Source: CAZDXB01 sp964509335 (lineage in GTDB: Bacteria; Bacteroidota; Ignavibacteria; Kapaibacteriales; UBA2268). Taken from it: 64,000 nucleotides of DNA. Positions 17,508 through 27,900 of the stretch are shown here, piece by piece (position 1 is the stretch's first letter; each line of letters starts with the position of its first letter). The DNA is taken from positions 94,295 through 158,294 of the forward strand of contig CAZDXB010000004.1 in assembly GCA_964509335.1 (NCBI GenBank), given 5' to 3'. Under the pieces are notes generated by a model. It saw only the letters and a program-made list of their open reading frames with translations. It made no database searches and was not told the origin of the DNA. Made by a program: the position numbers and the translations under genes.

Positions 17508-20500
17508 CTATTCGACGTTGACTTTATTTATATTATTTTTCGGTTTTGTCGTTTGGATAAATCTATCGGCAATTGTTTTCGGCGAAAGTTCTGTCATACA
17601 CTCGACTTTGCATTCCCGCGACCAATAGCAACTAAGGCAGTCGAGTTCCTCGTTGCGAATGTATTCAAAATCGACTTTTCCGTCGCCTATCAACGCTGGA
17701 TTTGTGGGACCAAGTATCGCCAGAGTCGGCTTGCCGAGAAGTTTATGAGCGATGTGCAGGAACGCTCTGTCGATTACTATAAACGCGTCGCATTTGGACG
17801 CCAAGGCGATTTGTTTACGAAGCTGGATTTCTTTTTCGGCGCAACCGTAAACTTCCGGTTCCCCTTTAGCCAAAGGTTCGCTTCCGAAAGCGATGAGTTT
17901 AAATTCGTCGTCGATTTTCAATAGTTCGTTTATCAATTCTTCGCCTTTTGGGTAGAGTCTTAGAGGGTCATTTTTGGTTAGCAAATGTAAGCCGATTAAC
18001 TTGCCTTCGGGGATTTCTCCGAAATATTGAGATACTTCCTCGTCCGCCCATTCGCTCTCGTTTTCTGCGATTTCGTAAACGAATTCAAAATCGTCGAGCT
18101 TAATTCCCGCTATGTTGCCAATTATGTCTTTATAGCGAAGGACGCCAAAATACTCGGGCAACAGTCTCATTATGTCGTTGTAATCAATAGCGACGTCGCT
18201 GATTGCTTCGTTGGCGAACTCATCGCTGGATAAAGCAAGGACAAAATCCTCAATTTGCGGATGCGAAGCGAGAATTTCGGCGACTGTATCGCTGCCGGAG
18301 ACCGTTATTAGCAGATGCGGATATTTCTTTTTTAGCTCGCTAATAACTGCGCTTATCATTAAGGCGTCGCCGATAGAGTCGGGGCATTTAATAAAAACGG
18401 TTCGCGCTTTATCGTAGCCTCGGTTCCAGAAATGGCTGGAAAAAGACGTTAGATTTGGGTTCTCATTTATCGGCGTTTCTTCTATAGAGTTTTCCCAAGC
18501 GGCGACAAAATCCTCGAAAGTATCTACGGACGTTATTTCTTTCCAAGGTTTTATAAAAACATGCTCGGACGAATCGGGCGCGCTCGCGGCTTCTGGCGAC
18601 CGCTCGGAGCGATATACTATCGTTTTAACTTCCGCCAGAGCGGCGAAAGTTTTGTGCCACGAATCGCATGCTACGCATATATCCGCCGAAGCGATTAATT
18701 GCATTTGCTCATCAAAATCGTAGCCGCGCTTGTCTATGCAATTTTCGTGTATCGGGAAATCGTCTTCCTCCTCAGGCGTTCCGATTACTATTGGTTTAAT
18801 TTCTTCATTTTCTAAATAATCCAATGTGTTTTTCCAGTATTCAGGCGAAATCCAATTTTTCTTGCATTTCGGCGTTCCTTTTAAGCTACCCGTCGGCGCT
18901 AATACGACTTGCGGGTCTTCAATTTTCTCGCTTGTGAATTCCGCCGTCCATTTTGGGTTCGGTTTTATATTATAGCGTTGGAATATGTCGAGCTTTTCGT
19001 TCCATTCGGCGTCGTTGTCTAAATTCTCGGGCGTCGCGCCCATGCCTAGAAAGTTCTTGAATTTAGGGAAAGTCGAACGCAGAAAAGCCTCGATTAAGTA
19101 TTCGTTATCCCATTGAATAAAGTAAACATTTTTCAGTTTGGGGAACACTTTGAAGAAGTTCTCCATAGTTTTCAGCGAGTCGGGGAGGCTGACTACGACG
19201 CTTTCCGGCGATTCGTCGTAAAACGAGCTTAACAAAAGCAGAGCGTCGCCAGCGCCGCCGACATGGAAGTAGAAGTCGCCGAAGTTGTGGAATATGTTGA
19301 TGAATTGATTTACGGCGATTTTGTCTTTATAGTTCGGTATGATTTCCCGGCTCAAATAAACGAAGCCCCCTTCCGTTTTCTCGACGAACGTTTCCAAGTG
19401 GATTCTTGCCAAACGCGCGCTCCACTTCGCGAAAAATGTCTTTGCGGATTCAATGTTTAGTTCGTTGATTTTTTCTTGGTCGTCTAGCGTTTTGCCCTCG
19501 TGATGAATCGCGACGCATTCCGGTTCGTAATATATCTTTTTGCCGGCTTCTCTTGCTTTGAAGCATAAATCGGTGTCTTCGAAGTAAAGAGGATAGGATT
19601 CGTCAAAACCGCCGATTTGCTCGAACAGCCGAGACGGGATTACGAAGAACGCGCCCGTTACGGCTTGGACTTCCTCCGCTTCGTTTACGCGCGGGTCGGA
19701 TTCCAAGACGTGGCGGTATCTGTGTTGGGGCAAAATTTCGTATTTTCCTTTCTCTCTCTGAAATTCTATGCCGCAATGCTGAATAGTTCTATCGGGATAA
19801 AGCAGTTTTGCGCCGACTACGCCTATCGACTCGTCGCTTTCGAAACGCTTTAGAGCGGCGTCGAGCCATCCCGCTTCCGGCTCGGCGTCGTTGTTGAGGA
19901 AAACCAAAAATTCGCTTTCCGCTTTAGCCGCGGCTTGATTGCATCCTTTAGCGAATCCGAGATTCTTCTCGTTGTAAATTGGCTTAACGTTGTCTAATTC
20001 CTCGCTTTTTCTTTCGAGCCATTCTCGCGTTCCGTCGCTTGAGCCGTTATCGACTATAATTAATTCGAAATCCTCCGTCGTATTTTTATATAATCTATCG
20101 ACGCATTTTTTAGTGTATTCCAAATTATTCAGAGCTAACGCTATAACGCTCGCTTTTGTTTTTGCTTTTGGTTTGGTCGGTTCTTGCGGTTTTTGCTTCA
20201 GCGCTCTTTCGAACTCTTCAATTTCCGCTTTGCAGTCGCGTATTTTCGCTATTTTTAGTAATTCCTTTATTTTGTCGCGGTCGTCGGGATTTTTTAGCAA
20301 ATCTCCTCTGAGCCACTGGTCCATAAGATTTACCGCCGTTCTGTGTTCCGGCTCTAAAGGCTTGATTTCGTCGCCCCATTTATTAATTAATCGCGAATAA
20401 TTCTCTTCGTTTTTGTCGTCTCTGCCTTCGGTTTGGGATTCATGATGATATACGACAGACTCGCCGCAATATCTTATTTTGTATCCGGCTTTTTTTGCCC

Positions 20501-23066
20501 GCAGGCAGAAATCAATATCCACGTAGCCGTTTTTAAATTCCTCGTCGAACGCGCCGATTTCGTCGATTAATTTTTGTCTTACGAACATGCATGCCGCGGT
20601 AACGCATTCTTCCTCGCCGTTTATTCGCGCTTCTGGGACGTTTTCTAATTTCCTGTATCTGTTTTTATAATAAAATAATTTCTTGCCGTCGGAAAGCCCT
20701 ACTTGAACGCCGCAATGTTGGATTAAGCTGGAATTGGGATACAGCAGTAAAGCGCCGATAATTCCGGCGTCCTTATGCTTTTTCGCTTCGAGCAATAGCT
20801 TGTCGAGCCAGCCGGACGTAGGCTCGCAGTCGTCGCTTAGAAATAATAGGTATTCCGAGCCGCTTCTTTCTATTCCTTGGTTATTAGCTTTCGCGAAGCC
20901 TAAGTTCTCGCCGTTTATTATATAATCGAAATTTTCATGGAACGTGGATAAATCTTCGAGATAGTCTTTGGTTCCGTCGGTTGAGCCGTTGTCTATCGCT
21001 ATTAGTTTGAACGAGCCGAATTTTGTCGTTTGATATAGCGCGGCGAAGCATTTTTTGGTTAATTCGAGATTGTTAAAAGTGGGGACTATTATAGTTACCG
21101 GCGGTTCGTCATAAGCGTCGCTTACGTCTTTTTCGTATATTTCTTTTAAACGCTCGCCGTCTTTAATTCTTTTTTGCGAATTTTCTTCCAGCAAAGTAGC
21201 CGTTAGCTCGGGAAATGAATAATACAGGTTGTCGAGTTTATCCAGAACTTTGCCCATTGCGTAGAAATTGCATCGCTCGCCGTCATTGGGCAAATTCGGA
21301 TTGTTGAGACCCGGAGGGGTAACGAAATCCTCGCCCCTTTTCTTTGCCCAGCCGAAGTCTGTCAGAACCGGCTTTCCGTTTCTAACTATAATATTCTCCG
21401 CCGTTATATCCCTGTGTATAATGTCATTAGCGTCAAGCTCATCCAATAATTCCAAACAATGTAAAACGAACTTTTTATAGCTTTCTTCGTCGTTTTCCTT
21501 GTAGAATTTATGCGCTTCGTCGAGCCTGTAACCTTCGATAAGCTCTTCTTCGAAATGCGAATCTTCGCTCTTAAAATTGAAGACTTTCGGAAAATACTCC
21601 GAGTCTAACTCCTTAAGAATATTATATTCTCGTTCGGCTAAGTTATGATTTGTTTGCTTTACGATTTTATCGTCGAGTTTATATACGCGGCTAATGTATG
21701 TCTTGCCATCGATCGTGTCGAGAACCCTCGATGAAACGGCTTCTTCCGGCGGATGAATAAAAGGGAAAGATTCGTCGCAAATTATTTTATTGTAATCGTC
21801 GATTTTTAAGGCGTTTTTTCTAAGGATTTCGCAAATTCGGGAGAAATCCCTCAATTGAGTCTGTCTAATTTTTATTCCCGTGTATTCGCCGAGAACAGCG
21901 GCAATGTTAGCGTATTGATTGACCGCCGCGCCGAGATAATATACCGTCTCGTATAGAATAAAAAGCTGTAATTCTAAGGCGGGCAGTCCGAAGATGTTCT
22001 TATATCTTTGTCGCGAATTAATCAGCCGCTTTTCGAATTCTTCCGGGAAAAAGCCGGTTCCAAGCTTAAAAACGTTAAAGTTGAGAAAATTGAGTCCGCC
22101 TTGCTTTATATCGATGGGGATTCGATATTCTACGAGCTTGTCGGTTCGTTTTTCGGCGTAATTCCCGCAGTATAAGTCGAGCGTTTCCAAAGCGTTTTCG
22201 TCGAGCGCCGCCTCTAATATCATATCGCCGTAAACGTCGGCTTGGTCGCTAATTAGCTCCCAGTTGCGCAAAGCGACGTAGGGGATTTTCTTTTCGTTTA
22301 AGAGCGAGAATATTTCCCATAAATTTATCGTTTGTTTGGGTTTTTGTATCTCGCCGACGATTTCCTCTTTTTTCACAGCGGCGTATAAACAACGCGTCGG
22401 CGAAATCTCTCCAATTTTTTTGAAAGCGACGAAGTTCTTTTTCAGAGCTTCTTCGAACTCCTCTTTATTATACGGCTCGGTTATCGCTTCCTCGTTGTAT
22501 TCTAAGCGCTTAAAGGATTGAATAGCTTCGTCGCTCGGTTCTATCCATTCGACGATAAGTATTTCGTTCGTCAGCGACGCCAGTTTTTCGACCGCTTTGC
22601 TCAAACTGCCGTAGTCGGCGGCGCAGGAATATATCCAGTGGACGAGAGCGAAAGCCAATACCAAATCCGCCGGCTCTTCGTAATCGAGAATGTTTTGTTT
22701 GTCGATTCGAACGTTGGAGTATCCGAACTTGTCTTTTATTTTTTGGATAATATTTAGATATTCCTTGTCGATATCAAGAGCCGTAGCCTGTGGCGCGCCT
22801 TTCAATACGCCGTGGAAGCAGAAAAAGCCGGCGCCGGCGCCTAAATCGAGAATGCTTTTGTGGTCGAACCATTGCGACTCGAATAGTTGAGTCAAAGCCT
22901 CCTTTTTGCGCAATAGCTTTTGGTCTTCGGGGTTTACTTCGACGAAGTTATCTCCCAGCAGAAACTTTTGGTAGCCGCCGACTTCCGCTATTTCGCCCAG
23001 CGAGAGCCTCGCCGGCTCGGCGTATTTGTTCGGTTCGTCGTATAGCTCGACTTTTCTTTCGCTCAT
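17508..23066 (-). CDS. Giant glycan-assembly protein: methyltransferase, nucleotidyltransferase-like, kinase, two GT2 and two GT9-like domains
   Basis: One 1852-residue chain contains, in order: a class I methyltransferase (about 45-200, LDLGAGAG at 73-80); a nucleotidyltransferase-like region (about 247-420); a small protein-kinase-like domain (about 450-620) with HRD at 551-553, Asn558 and DFG at 570-572; a GT2 domain (about 655-880, DNGSTDG, SDD at 744-746); a second GT2 domain (about 970-1200, DNGSSDG, NND, and YFEDTD); and two GT9/heptosyltransferase-like domains (about 1250-1530 and 1555-1845), the last with four cysteines at 1810, 1813, 1819 and 1823. No signal peptide or membrane segment is seen, so it is cytoplasmic. 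Methyltransferase plus kinase is the architecture of WbdD, which caps O-antigen chains; fusion to transferases suggests an all-in-one glycan assembler. This role is inferred. Confidence 0.85.
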   Translation of the reverse strand: MSERKVELYDEPNKYAEPARLSLGEIAEVGGYQKFLLGDNFVEVNPEDQKLLRKKEALTQLFESQWFDHKSILDLGAGAGFFCFHGVLKGAPQATALDIDKEYLNIIQKIKDKFGYSNVRIDKQNILDYEEPADLVLAFALVHWIYSCAADYGSLSKAVEKLASLTNEILIVEWIEPSDEAIQSFKRLEYNEEAITEPYNKEEFEEALKKNFVAFKKIGEISPTRCLYAAVKKEEIVGEIQKPKQTINLWEIFSLLNEKKIPYVALRNWELISDQADVYGDMILEAALDENALETLDLYCGNYAEKRTDKLVEYRIPIDIKQGGLNFLNFNVFKLGTGFFPEEFEKRLINSRQRYKNIFGLPALELQLFILYETVYYLGAAVNQYANIAAVLGEYTGIKIRQTQLRDFSRICEILRKNALKIDDYNKIICDESFPFIHPPEEAVSSRVLDTIDGKTYISRVYKLDDKIVKQTNHNLAEREYNILKELDSEYFPKVFNFKSEDSHFEEELIEGYRLDEAHKFYKENDEESYKKFVLHCLELLDELDANDIIHRDITAENIIVRNGKPVLTDFGWAKKRGEDFVTPPGLNNPNLPNDGERCNFYAMGKVLDKLDNLYYSFPELTATLLEENSQKRIKDGERLKEIYEKDVSDAYDEPPVTIIVPTFNNLELTKKCFAALYQTTKFGSFKLIAIDNGSTDGTKDYLEDLSTFHENFDYIINGENLGFAKANNQGIERSGSEYLLFLSDDCEPTSGWLDKLLLEAKKHKDAGIIGALLLYPNSSLIQHCGVQVGLSDGKKLFYYKNRYRKLENVPEARINGEEECVTAACMFVRQKLIDEIGAFDEEFKNGYVDIDFCLRAKKAGYKIRYCGESVVYHHESQTEGRDDKNEENYSRLINKWGDEIKPLEPEHRTAVNLMDQWLRGDLLKNPDDRDKIKELLKIAKIRDCKAEIEEFERALKQKPQEPTKPKAKTKASVIALALNNLEYTKKCVDRLYKNTTEDFELIIVDNGSSDGTREWLERKSEELDNVKPIYNEKNLGFAKGCNQAAAKAESEFLVFLNNDAEPEAGWLDAALKRFESDESIGVVGAKLLYPDRTIQHCGIEFQREKGKYEILPQHRYRHVLESDPRVNEAEEVQAVTGAFFVIPSRLFEQIGGFDESYPLYFEDTDLCFKAREAGKKIYYEPECVAIHHEGKTLDDQEKINELNIESAKTFFAKWSARLARIHLETFVEKTEGGFVYLSREIIPNYKDKIAVNQFINIFHNFGDFYFHVGGAGDALLLLSSFYDESPESVVVSLPDSLKTMENFFKVFPKLKNVYFIQWDNEYLIEAFLRSTFPKFKNFLGMGATPENLDNDAEWNEKLDIFQRYNIKPNPKWTAEFTSEKIEDPQVVLAPTGSLKGTPKCKKNWISPEYWKNTLDYLENEEIKPIVIGTPEEEDDFPIHENCIDKRGYDFDEQMQLIASADICVACDSWHKTFAALAEVKTIVYRSERSPEAASAPDSSEHVFIKPWKEITSVDTFEDFVAAWENSIEETPINENPNLTSFSSHFWNRGYDKARTVFIKCPDSIGDALMISAVISELKKKYPHLLITVSGSDTVAEILASHPQIEDFVLALSSDEFANEAISDVAIDYNDIMRLLPEYFGVLRYKDIIGNIAGIKLDDFEFVYEIAENESEWADEEVSQYFGEIPEGKLIGLHLLTKNDPLRLYPKGEELINELLKIDDEFKLIAFGSEPLAKGEPEVYGCAEKEIQLRKQIALASKCDAFIVIDRAFLHIAHKLLGKPTLAILGPTNPALIGDGKVDFEYIRNEELDCLSCYWSRECKVECMTELSPKTIADRFIQTTKPKNNINKVNVE

Positions 23067-23209
23067 ATACTCCAGAGTTTTATATCTAATTTAAATCAAT
23101 AAAAAATATAGACTATACCAAAAAACAAAATACGTGCCAAGGGGGGAGATGATTTCGGGGTTGCGATTGCAGAATGGCGATTAGCGGCGACGTTTCCAGA
23201 CGCTTTGAA

Positions 23210-24331
23210 TCAAAAGGCTTTTTTGTACGCCAATTCCGCTATTTCCAAGCAACAAGTAAGACCCGGGGACTCTATTCCTATGAGATTAATTAATCCGGGC
23301 AGGTTTCTGGCGGATTCTTCTTTTATTATAAAGTCTTTTGTTTCGCTTTTCTCGCCTTTCAATTTGGCTCTTATTCCCGCTTGGTCGGGCGATAAGTCGT
23401 CCGGTTTCAAATCTTTGAGGTATCTGGCGACGGATACGTAAAAAGAATCCCGGAGGCTTTCGGGCGTAGAGTAGTCTTTCGTTCTGCCGTCGAGATATAA
23501 TATGTCCGGTCCTAATTTCAACTCGCCGTTCAGTTCCGGCGTAACGTGAACGCCGAGAAAATCCGCGTGATTCGGTGGAACGGGATATATTAGGCGCTTG
23601 GCGAGATGTTTTTTCGACGAGGCGATTCTAAAGTAATGCCCCTTGCAATATTGCAACTCGTAACCGGCGGCTTTAAGGTCTATGCCGAACGCTTCGGCGA
23701 CTTTGTCGGAATCCAATCCGGCGGCGTTGATAACCGTTTCGGTCTGAACTTTGAACGACTCGCCGTCGGGGGTTTCTATCGTCAGCTCATAGCCGCCTGT
23801 TATTTTATCCGCGCCCGCGAACGAATGTTTATAGGCGAAGTCGGCGCCGTTGTCAATGGCGTCTAATTCTAAGCTCGACATTAGCCCGTGCGTGTCCAAT
23901 ATGCCGGTTGTGGGCGACCAAAGCCCCGCTGCCGCTTTTACGTATGGTTCGCGTTCGTTCAGCGTTTCCGGGGAAATTTCGTATATCTCTTCGACGCCGT
24001 TCTTTTTGGCTTTGCCGAGAATTTTTTGCAACTCCGCGGTTTCGTCTTCGTCGGTCGCTACGATGTATTTGCCGACGCGTTTATGTTCGATTCCCTTTTT
24101 CTCGCAGTATCCGTAAAGGCGTTTCTTTCCGGCGACGCATAGTTTAGCTTTCAGCGAGCCTTTCGGATAATAAAGTCCGGCGTGGATAACCTCGCTGTTT
24201 CTCGAACTACTTTCCTCGCCGAAACGGGGATGCCGCTCTATTGCGAGAACGGATTTCCCCTCTGCCGAGAACTTTGCCGCGCAAGCCAAACCGACTACTC
24301 CCGCGCCTATGATTGTTACGCCGTAATCCAT
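23210..24331 (-). CDS. FAD-dependent oxidoreductase, L-2-hydroxyglutarate oxidase-like
   Basis: The 373-residue protein opens with a dinucleotide-binding motif (IIGAGVVGLACA, GxGxxG at 9-14) and the acidic end of strand 2 (AIERH). The segment SSRNSEVIHAGLYYP is characteristic of LhgO/YgaF and human L2HGDH, DAO-family enzymes that oxidise L-2-hydroxyglutarate to 2-oxoglutarate and pass electrons to the quinone pool. The C-terminal GIESPGLT fits the FAD-binding end of this family. It is the last gene of a same-strand run after purE (35-nt gap). Other DAO-family substrates cannot be excluded. Confidence 0.8.
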   Translation of the reverse strand: MDYGVTIIGAGVVGLACAAKFSAEGKSVLAIERHPRFGEESSSRNSEVIHAGLYYPKGSLKAKLCVAGKKRLYGYCEKKGIEHKRVGKYIVATDEDETAELQKILGKAKKNGVEEIYEISPETLNEREPYVKAAAGLWSPTTGILDTHGLMSSLELDAIDNGADFAYKHSFAGADKITGGYELTIETPDGESFKVQTETVINAAGLDSDKVAEAFGIDLKAAGYELQYCKGHYFRIASSKKHLAKRLIYPVPPNHADFLGVHVTPELNGELKLGPDILYLDGRTKDYSTPESLRDSFYVSVARYLKDLKPDDLSPDQAGIRAKLKGEKSETKDFIIKEESARNLPGLINLIGIESPGLTCCLEIAELAYKKAF

Positions 24332-24366
24332 AATTGATATTTTCGTTCCGAGATATTTAGAGCTTT

Positions 24367-24882
24367 TTATTGCGGTTTATATAGTTCCGTGAAAGCTGGA
24401 TTGTCGTTTTTCGCCGCGGATTTTTTAGCGAGTTCCTTTTTGAACTCGGCGTATTTGTCCGAAAGCTCTTCGTCGCCTTGCGCGATAATTTGAACCGCTA
24501 GCAAAGCGGCGTTTTTAGCTCCGTCGATAGCTACCGACGCTACGGGAACGCCCGGCGGCATTTGGACTATCGATAGCAACGAGTCCAAGCCGTTCAAAGC
24601 TTTTGATTTGATTGGCACTCCGATAACGGGCAGAGTCGTGTTGCCGGCGATAACGCCGGGAAGATGAGCCGCGCCTCCGGCTCCCGCTATGACTACTCGT
24701 AAGCCTCTTTTTTTGACGTTCCGACCGTATTCTAAAATTTCTTCGGGGTTTCTGTGAGCGGATATTACTCGCATTTCGTAACCTATGCCGAATTCGTCCA
24801 AAGCGTCGGCGGCTTTTTGCATAACGGGCAAATCCGAATCGCTTCCCATTATTATGCTTACTTTAGGCGGAAAATTGGGCAT
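24367..24882 (-). CDS. purE: N5-carboxyaminoimidazole ribonucleotide mutase PurE
   Basis: The 171-residue product carries the PurE signatures GSDSD (13-17), SAHRNPE (41-47, catalytic His43) and GAGGAAHLPG. PurE class I converts N5-CAIR to CAIR in purine synthesis and works with PurK, which is not in this window. AGGAG precedes the ATG. The gene sits 29 nt after smc and before the LhgO-like gene. A short C-terminal extension (DNPAFTELYKPQ) is present. Confidence 0.95.
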   Translation of the reverse strand: MPNFPPKVSIIMGSDSDLPVMQKAADALDEFGIGYEMRVISAHRNPEEILEYGRNVKKRGLRVVIAGAGGAAHLPGVIAGNTTLPVIGVPIKSKALNGLDSLLSIVQMPPGVPVASVAIDGAKNAALLAVQIIAQGDEELSDKYAEFKKELAKKSAAKNDNPAFTELYKPQ

Positions 24883-24911
24883 TGTTCTACTCCTTTGTTT
24901 ATTCTTAAAAA

Positions 24912-27900
24912 TTAATTTTCGCTTGCCTTGTTTAATTTAACGGACACGGCTTTCGAAACGCCTTCTTCCTCCATAGTTATTCCGTAGAGAACGTCGGCGT
25001 ATTCCATAGTTTTTTTGTTATGAGTAACAATAACGAACTGCGTGTCTTCGCTGAAATCTCTTATTAAATCTAAGAAACGGTCTATGTTTGCGTCGTCCAA
25101 AGGAGCGTCCACTTCGTCGAGTATGCAGAAGGGACTTGGCTTTACTAAGTAAATAGCGAAAAGCATAGCGATGGCGGTTAATGCTTTTTCGCCGCTAGAA
25201 AGTCCTTCTATCGACCTTGGGCGTTTGCCGGGAGGCTTCGCTGTTATTTGAACGTCCGATTCCAAAGGGTCGCCTTCGGATAGATGCAAGTCCGCTTCGC
25301 CTTCCATTCCGAATAAATTTTTGAACAGTCCCTGAAAGTGTTTGTTCACTCTGTCGAAAGTTTCCCTGAATTTCTGTCTCGCCGTTTGATTTATCTCGTC
25401 TATCGTTTCAATCAAGTTCTTTTCCGATTCTTCCAAATCCTTTATTTGATTTTCGTAGAACTGCAATCGTTCTTTTTGAGATTCGTATTCTTCAAGCGCC
25501 ATAAAGTTCACGGCGCCGATTTTAGCTAATTTTTCCTTTACGGCGCCGACCTTTTCTTTCTGTTCGTCGATAGGGACTGTCTCGTCTATTTCTAATTCGT
25601 TGTTTTCCAAATCGACGTCTAAATCGTCTCTTGCTTTGGCTTTCATATCGCCTACTTTGATAGAAAGCTCGCTGGCGCTTATTTCCTTTACGTGAATCTT
25701 CTCTTGCAGCGAGTCGAATTCGTTTCTGAAGTTTTCAAACTCCTCTGATTTAATTTTAATATCTTCTTTAAAACCGGCGGTTTTGTCCGAAAGGTATTCC
25801 CTTTTCGATTGAGCTTCGTTGGTCTTTTCCGTCGTTTCAGTTAAGGCGCTTTCCAATTCGACGTTTTTTCTTTTCAAATTCTCTATTTCTTTTTGGGCGC
25901 TGATTAATTCGTCGCCGCGAGATTTGACGTCGGATTCGTTTTCGGCGGCTCGTTTTTTTAGGTTTTCTATTTCTTTTTCCAACGAAGAAGCGCCTTGTTG
26001 TAGTTTGACGCCTTCCTTTTCGAAGCTTCTGAACTCCTCGTCTTTAACGTTAAATTCGCCTTGGAGTTTTTTTAGCTCTTTGTCGCTTAAAATCTTTTTT
26101 TCGGATATTTCGTCCAAAGCGTCCTGTTTCGATTTAATTTTCTCCAGGCTTTCTTCTATGTTTTTGTCAATTTCATTCAATTCTTTGTCGAAGCGAGCGT
26201 TGTTGTCTTCGTGAACTTTTATGTTCTGTTTTAGAGATTCTATCTTATACTTTATTTCGTTGGAAAGATTCTCGTTTTCGCTCTTCTCTAAGTTTATCCT
26301 TTTGATTTTCTCGTTTATTTCTTCTATGTCTATGGCTTCTTTCTCTTTGTTGGCGGCTTTTAAAGAACCTTCGAGTTTGGAAAGCTCTTTTTCGATTTCT
26401 TTTATCTGGCTTTTGATTTTTTTGATTCTCTCTTTTTTGCCTACCGCCAGACTTTCTTTTTTCTTTTTAGAGCCGCCTCTCAGCAAGCCGTTTGTTTTAA
26501 CGATTTCCCCGTTTAAATCAACGGCGCAGTCGCACAAACCGTCTTTAACGCTTGTCCAAGCCGCGTCTGTGTTTTCGACTATAAGCGTCTTGCCGAGAAC
26601 CGCTCTAATAGCGTTTTTTAACGGGTCGGCGGCTCGAACTAATTCGCTAGCCCAGCCGTGAACGCCCTCTTGGTCGTTAATTTTTGGCGGCGGCGAAACG
26701 TTTTTAGGCGACAACTCTTTGCAAATAAACGAGGCTTTGCCTTTGTTGGATTTTTTGAGTTTTTCAATAGCTTGTTCAGCCTCGTCTTTTGAATCGACTA
26801 TAAAATACCTCCCGAATTCTCCTAAAGCCGCGTCCACGGCTATTCTGTATTTATCGTCAACGCCCAAAGCCTCGGCTAATAAAATTTTTTCCTTGTCGGC
26901 GAGCCAATCTTTCGATTTTAGCAAATATTTTGAGCTTTCGTCGGCGTCGAAGAGTCCTTCCAAGAAATCTAGAGAAGTTTTTTTGCCTGAAAGCTCGTTC
27001 TTTTTGTCGGATATATCTTCTTTGATTTTATCTATCAGCTCGTTTAGCTCTTTTTTCCTTTCGTTCGCCTTGCGCAATAAACTGTCCGTCTCTTCTTCTC
27101 TTTTTTTCAGCTCTTCTTTTTTCTCGACTAAGCTTTTAGCTTTTTCCTCGTTTTCCATTATCTTGACTTTTATAGCCTCGATTTCTTTTACGCTAGCTTT
27201 TAAGCTGTTTTCAAGACTTGATTTGCGGTTTTTCCAGTTTTCGATTTCCGAAAAAAGTCCTTCTATTTCTTTCTGTAAGTTGAAGGATTCTCTGCCGTAT
27301 TTTTCAGTTTCTTCTCTGGCTTGTTCCAGAGCGCTCCGCGCCTTTTCTCGATTTTCTTTTATTGACTTGATTTCCTCTTCGAATTCGTTTTTCTTCTCGA
27401 CAGTTTTATTTAAATCTGTTTCTCGGGAGGCGAGGTCGTTTTTAATTTCCTCTTTCGTTTTGTTTGAGCGTTCTATTTCGTTATTTAATCTATCGACGGA
27501 GCTTTTCAAAGAGTTGATTTTTTCTTTTGCCACAGCTATGTCGCGAGTGTATTCAGACTGTTTGCTTTTAAGCTCCGATTCGTTTTCGGCTGCTTCCTGA
27601 TATTTTGAATCTAGTTCGCTTAACTCGGTTCTTAAATAATCTAGTTCTTCTTCGGCTTTTTTTAAGGCGGATTTTTTCTCGTCTCTGTTTTTATTTAGTT
27701 CTTCCAGCTCTTTTTTTAAAGCGTCGAGTTTTGTAGAGTATTCGCCGTAATTTCTAAAAAGCAAATTTGATTCGAGAATTTTCAGCTCTTCGGTTAGCTT
27801 GTTGTATCTTCGGGTCTTAGACGCTTGACGGGATAGCGAGTTTACTTGCTTTTTTATCTCGTCGGCAATATCGGCGGCTCTTTCCAAGTCGCCTTTTACG

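Noticed and set aside
26719..27600. 293-codon plus-strand frame inside smc
   Set aside because: It is antisense to the SMC coiled coil; its Ser/Phe-rich translation is the complement of Glu/Lys-rich codons, and no domain or ribosome site is seen.
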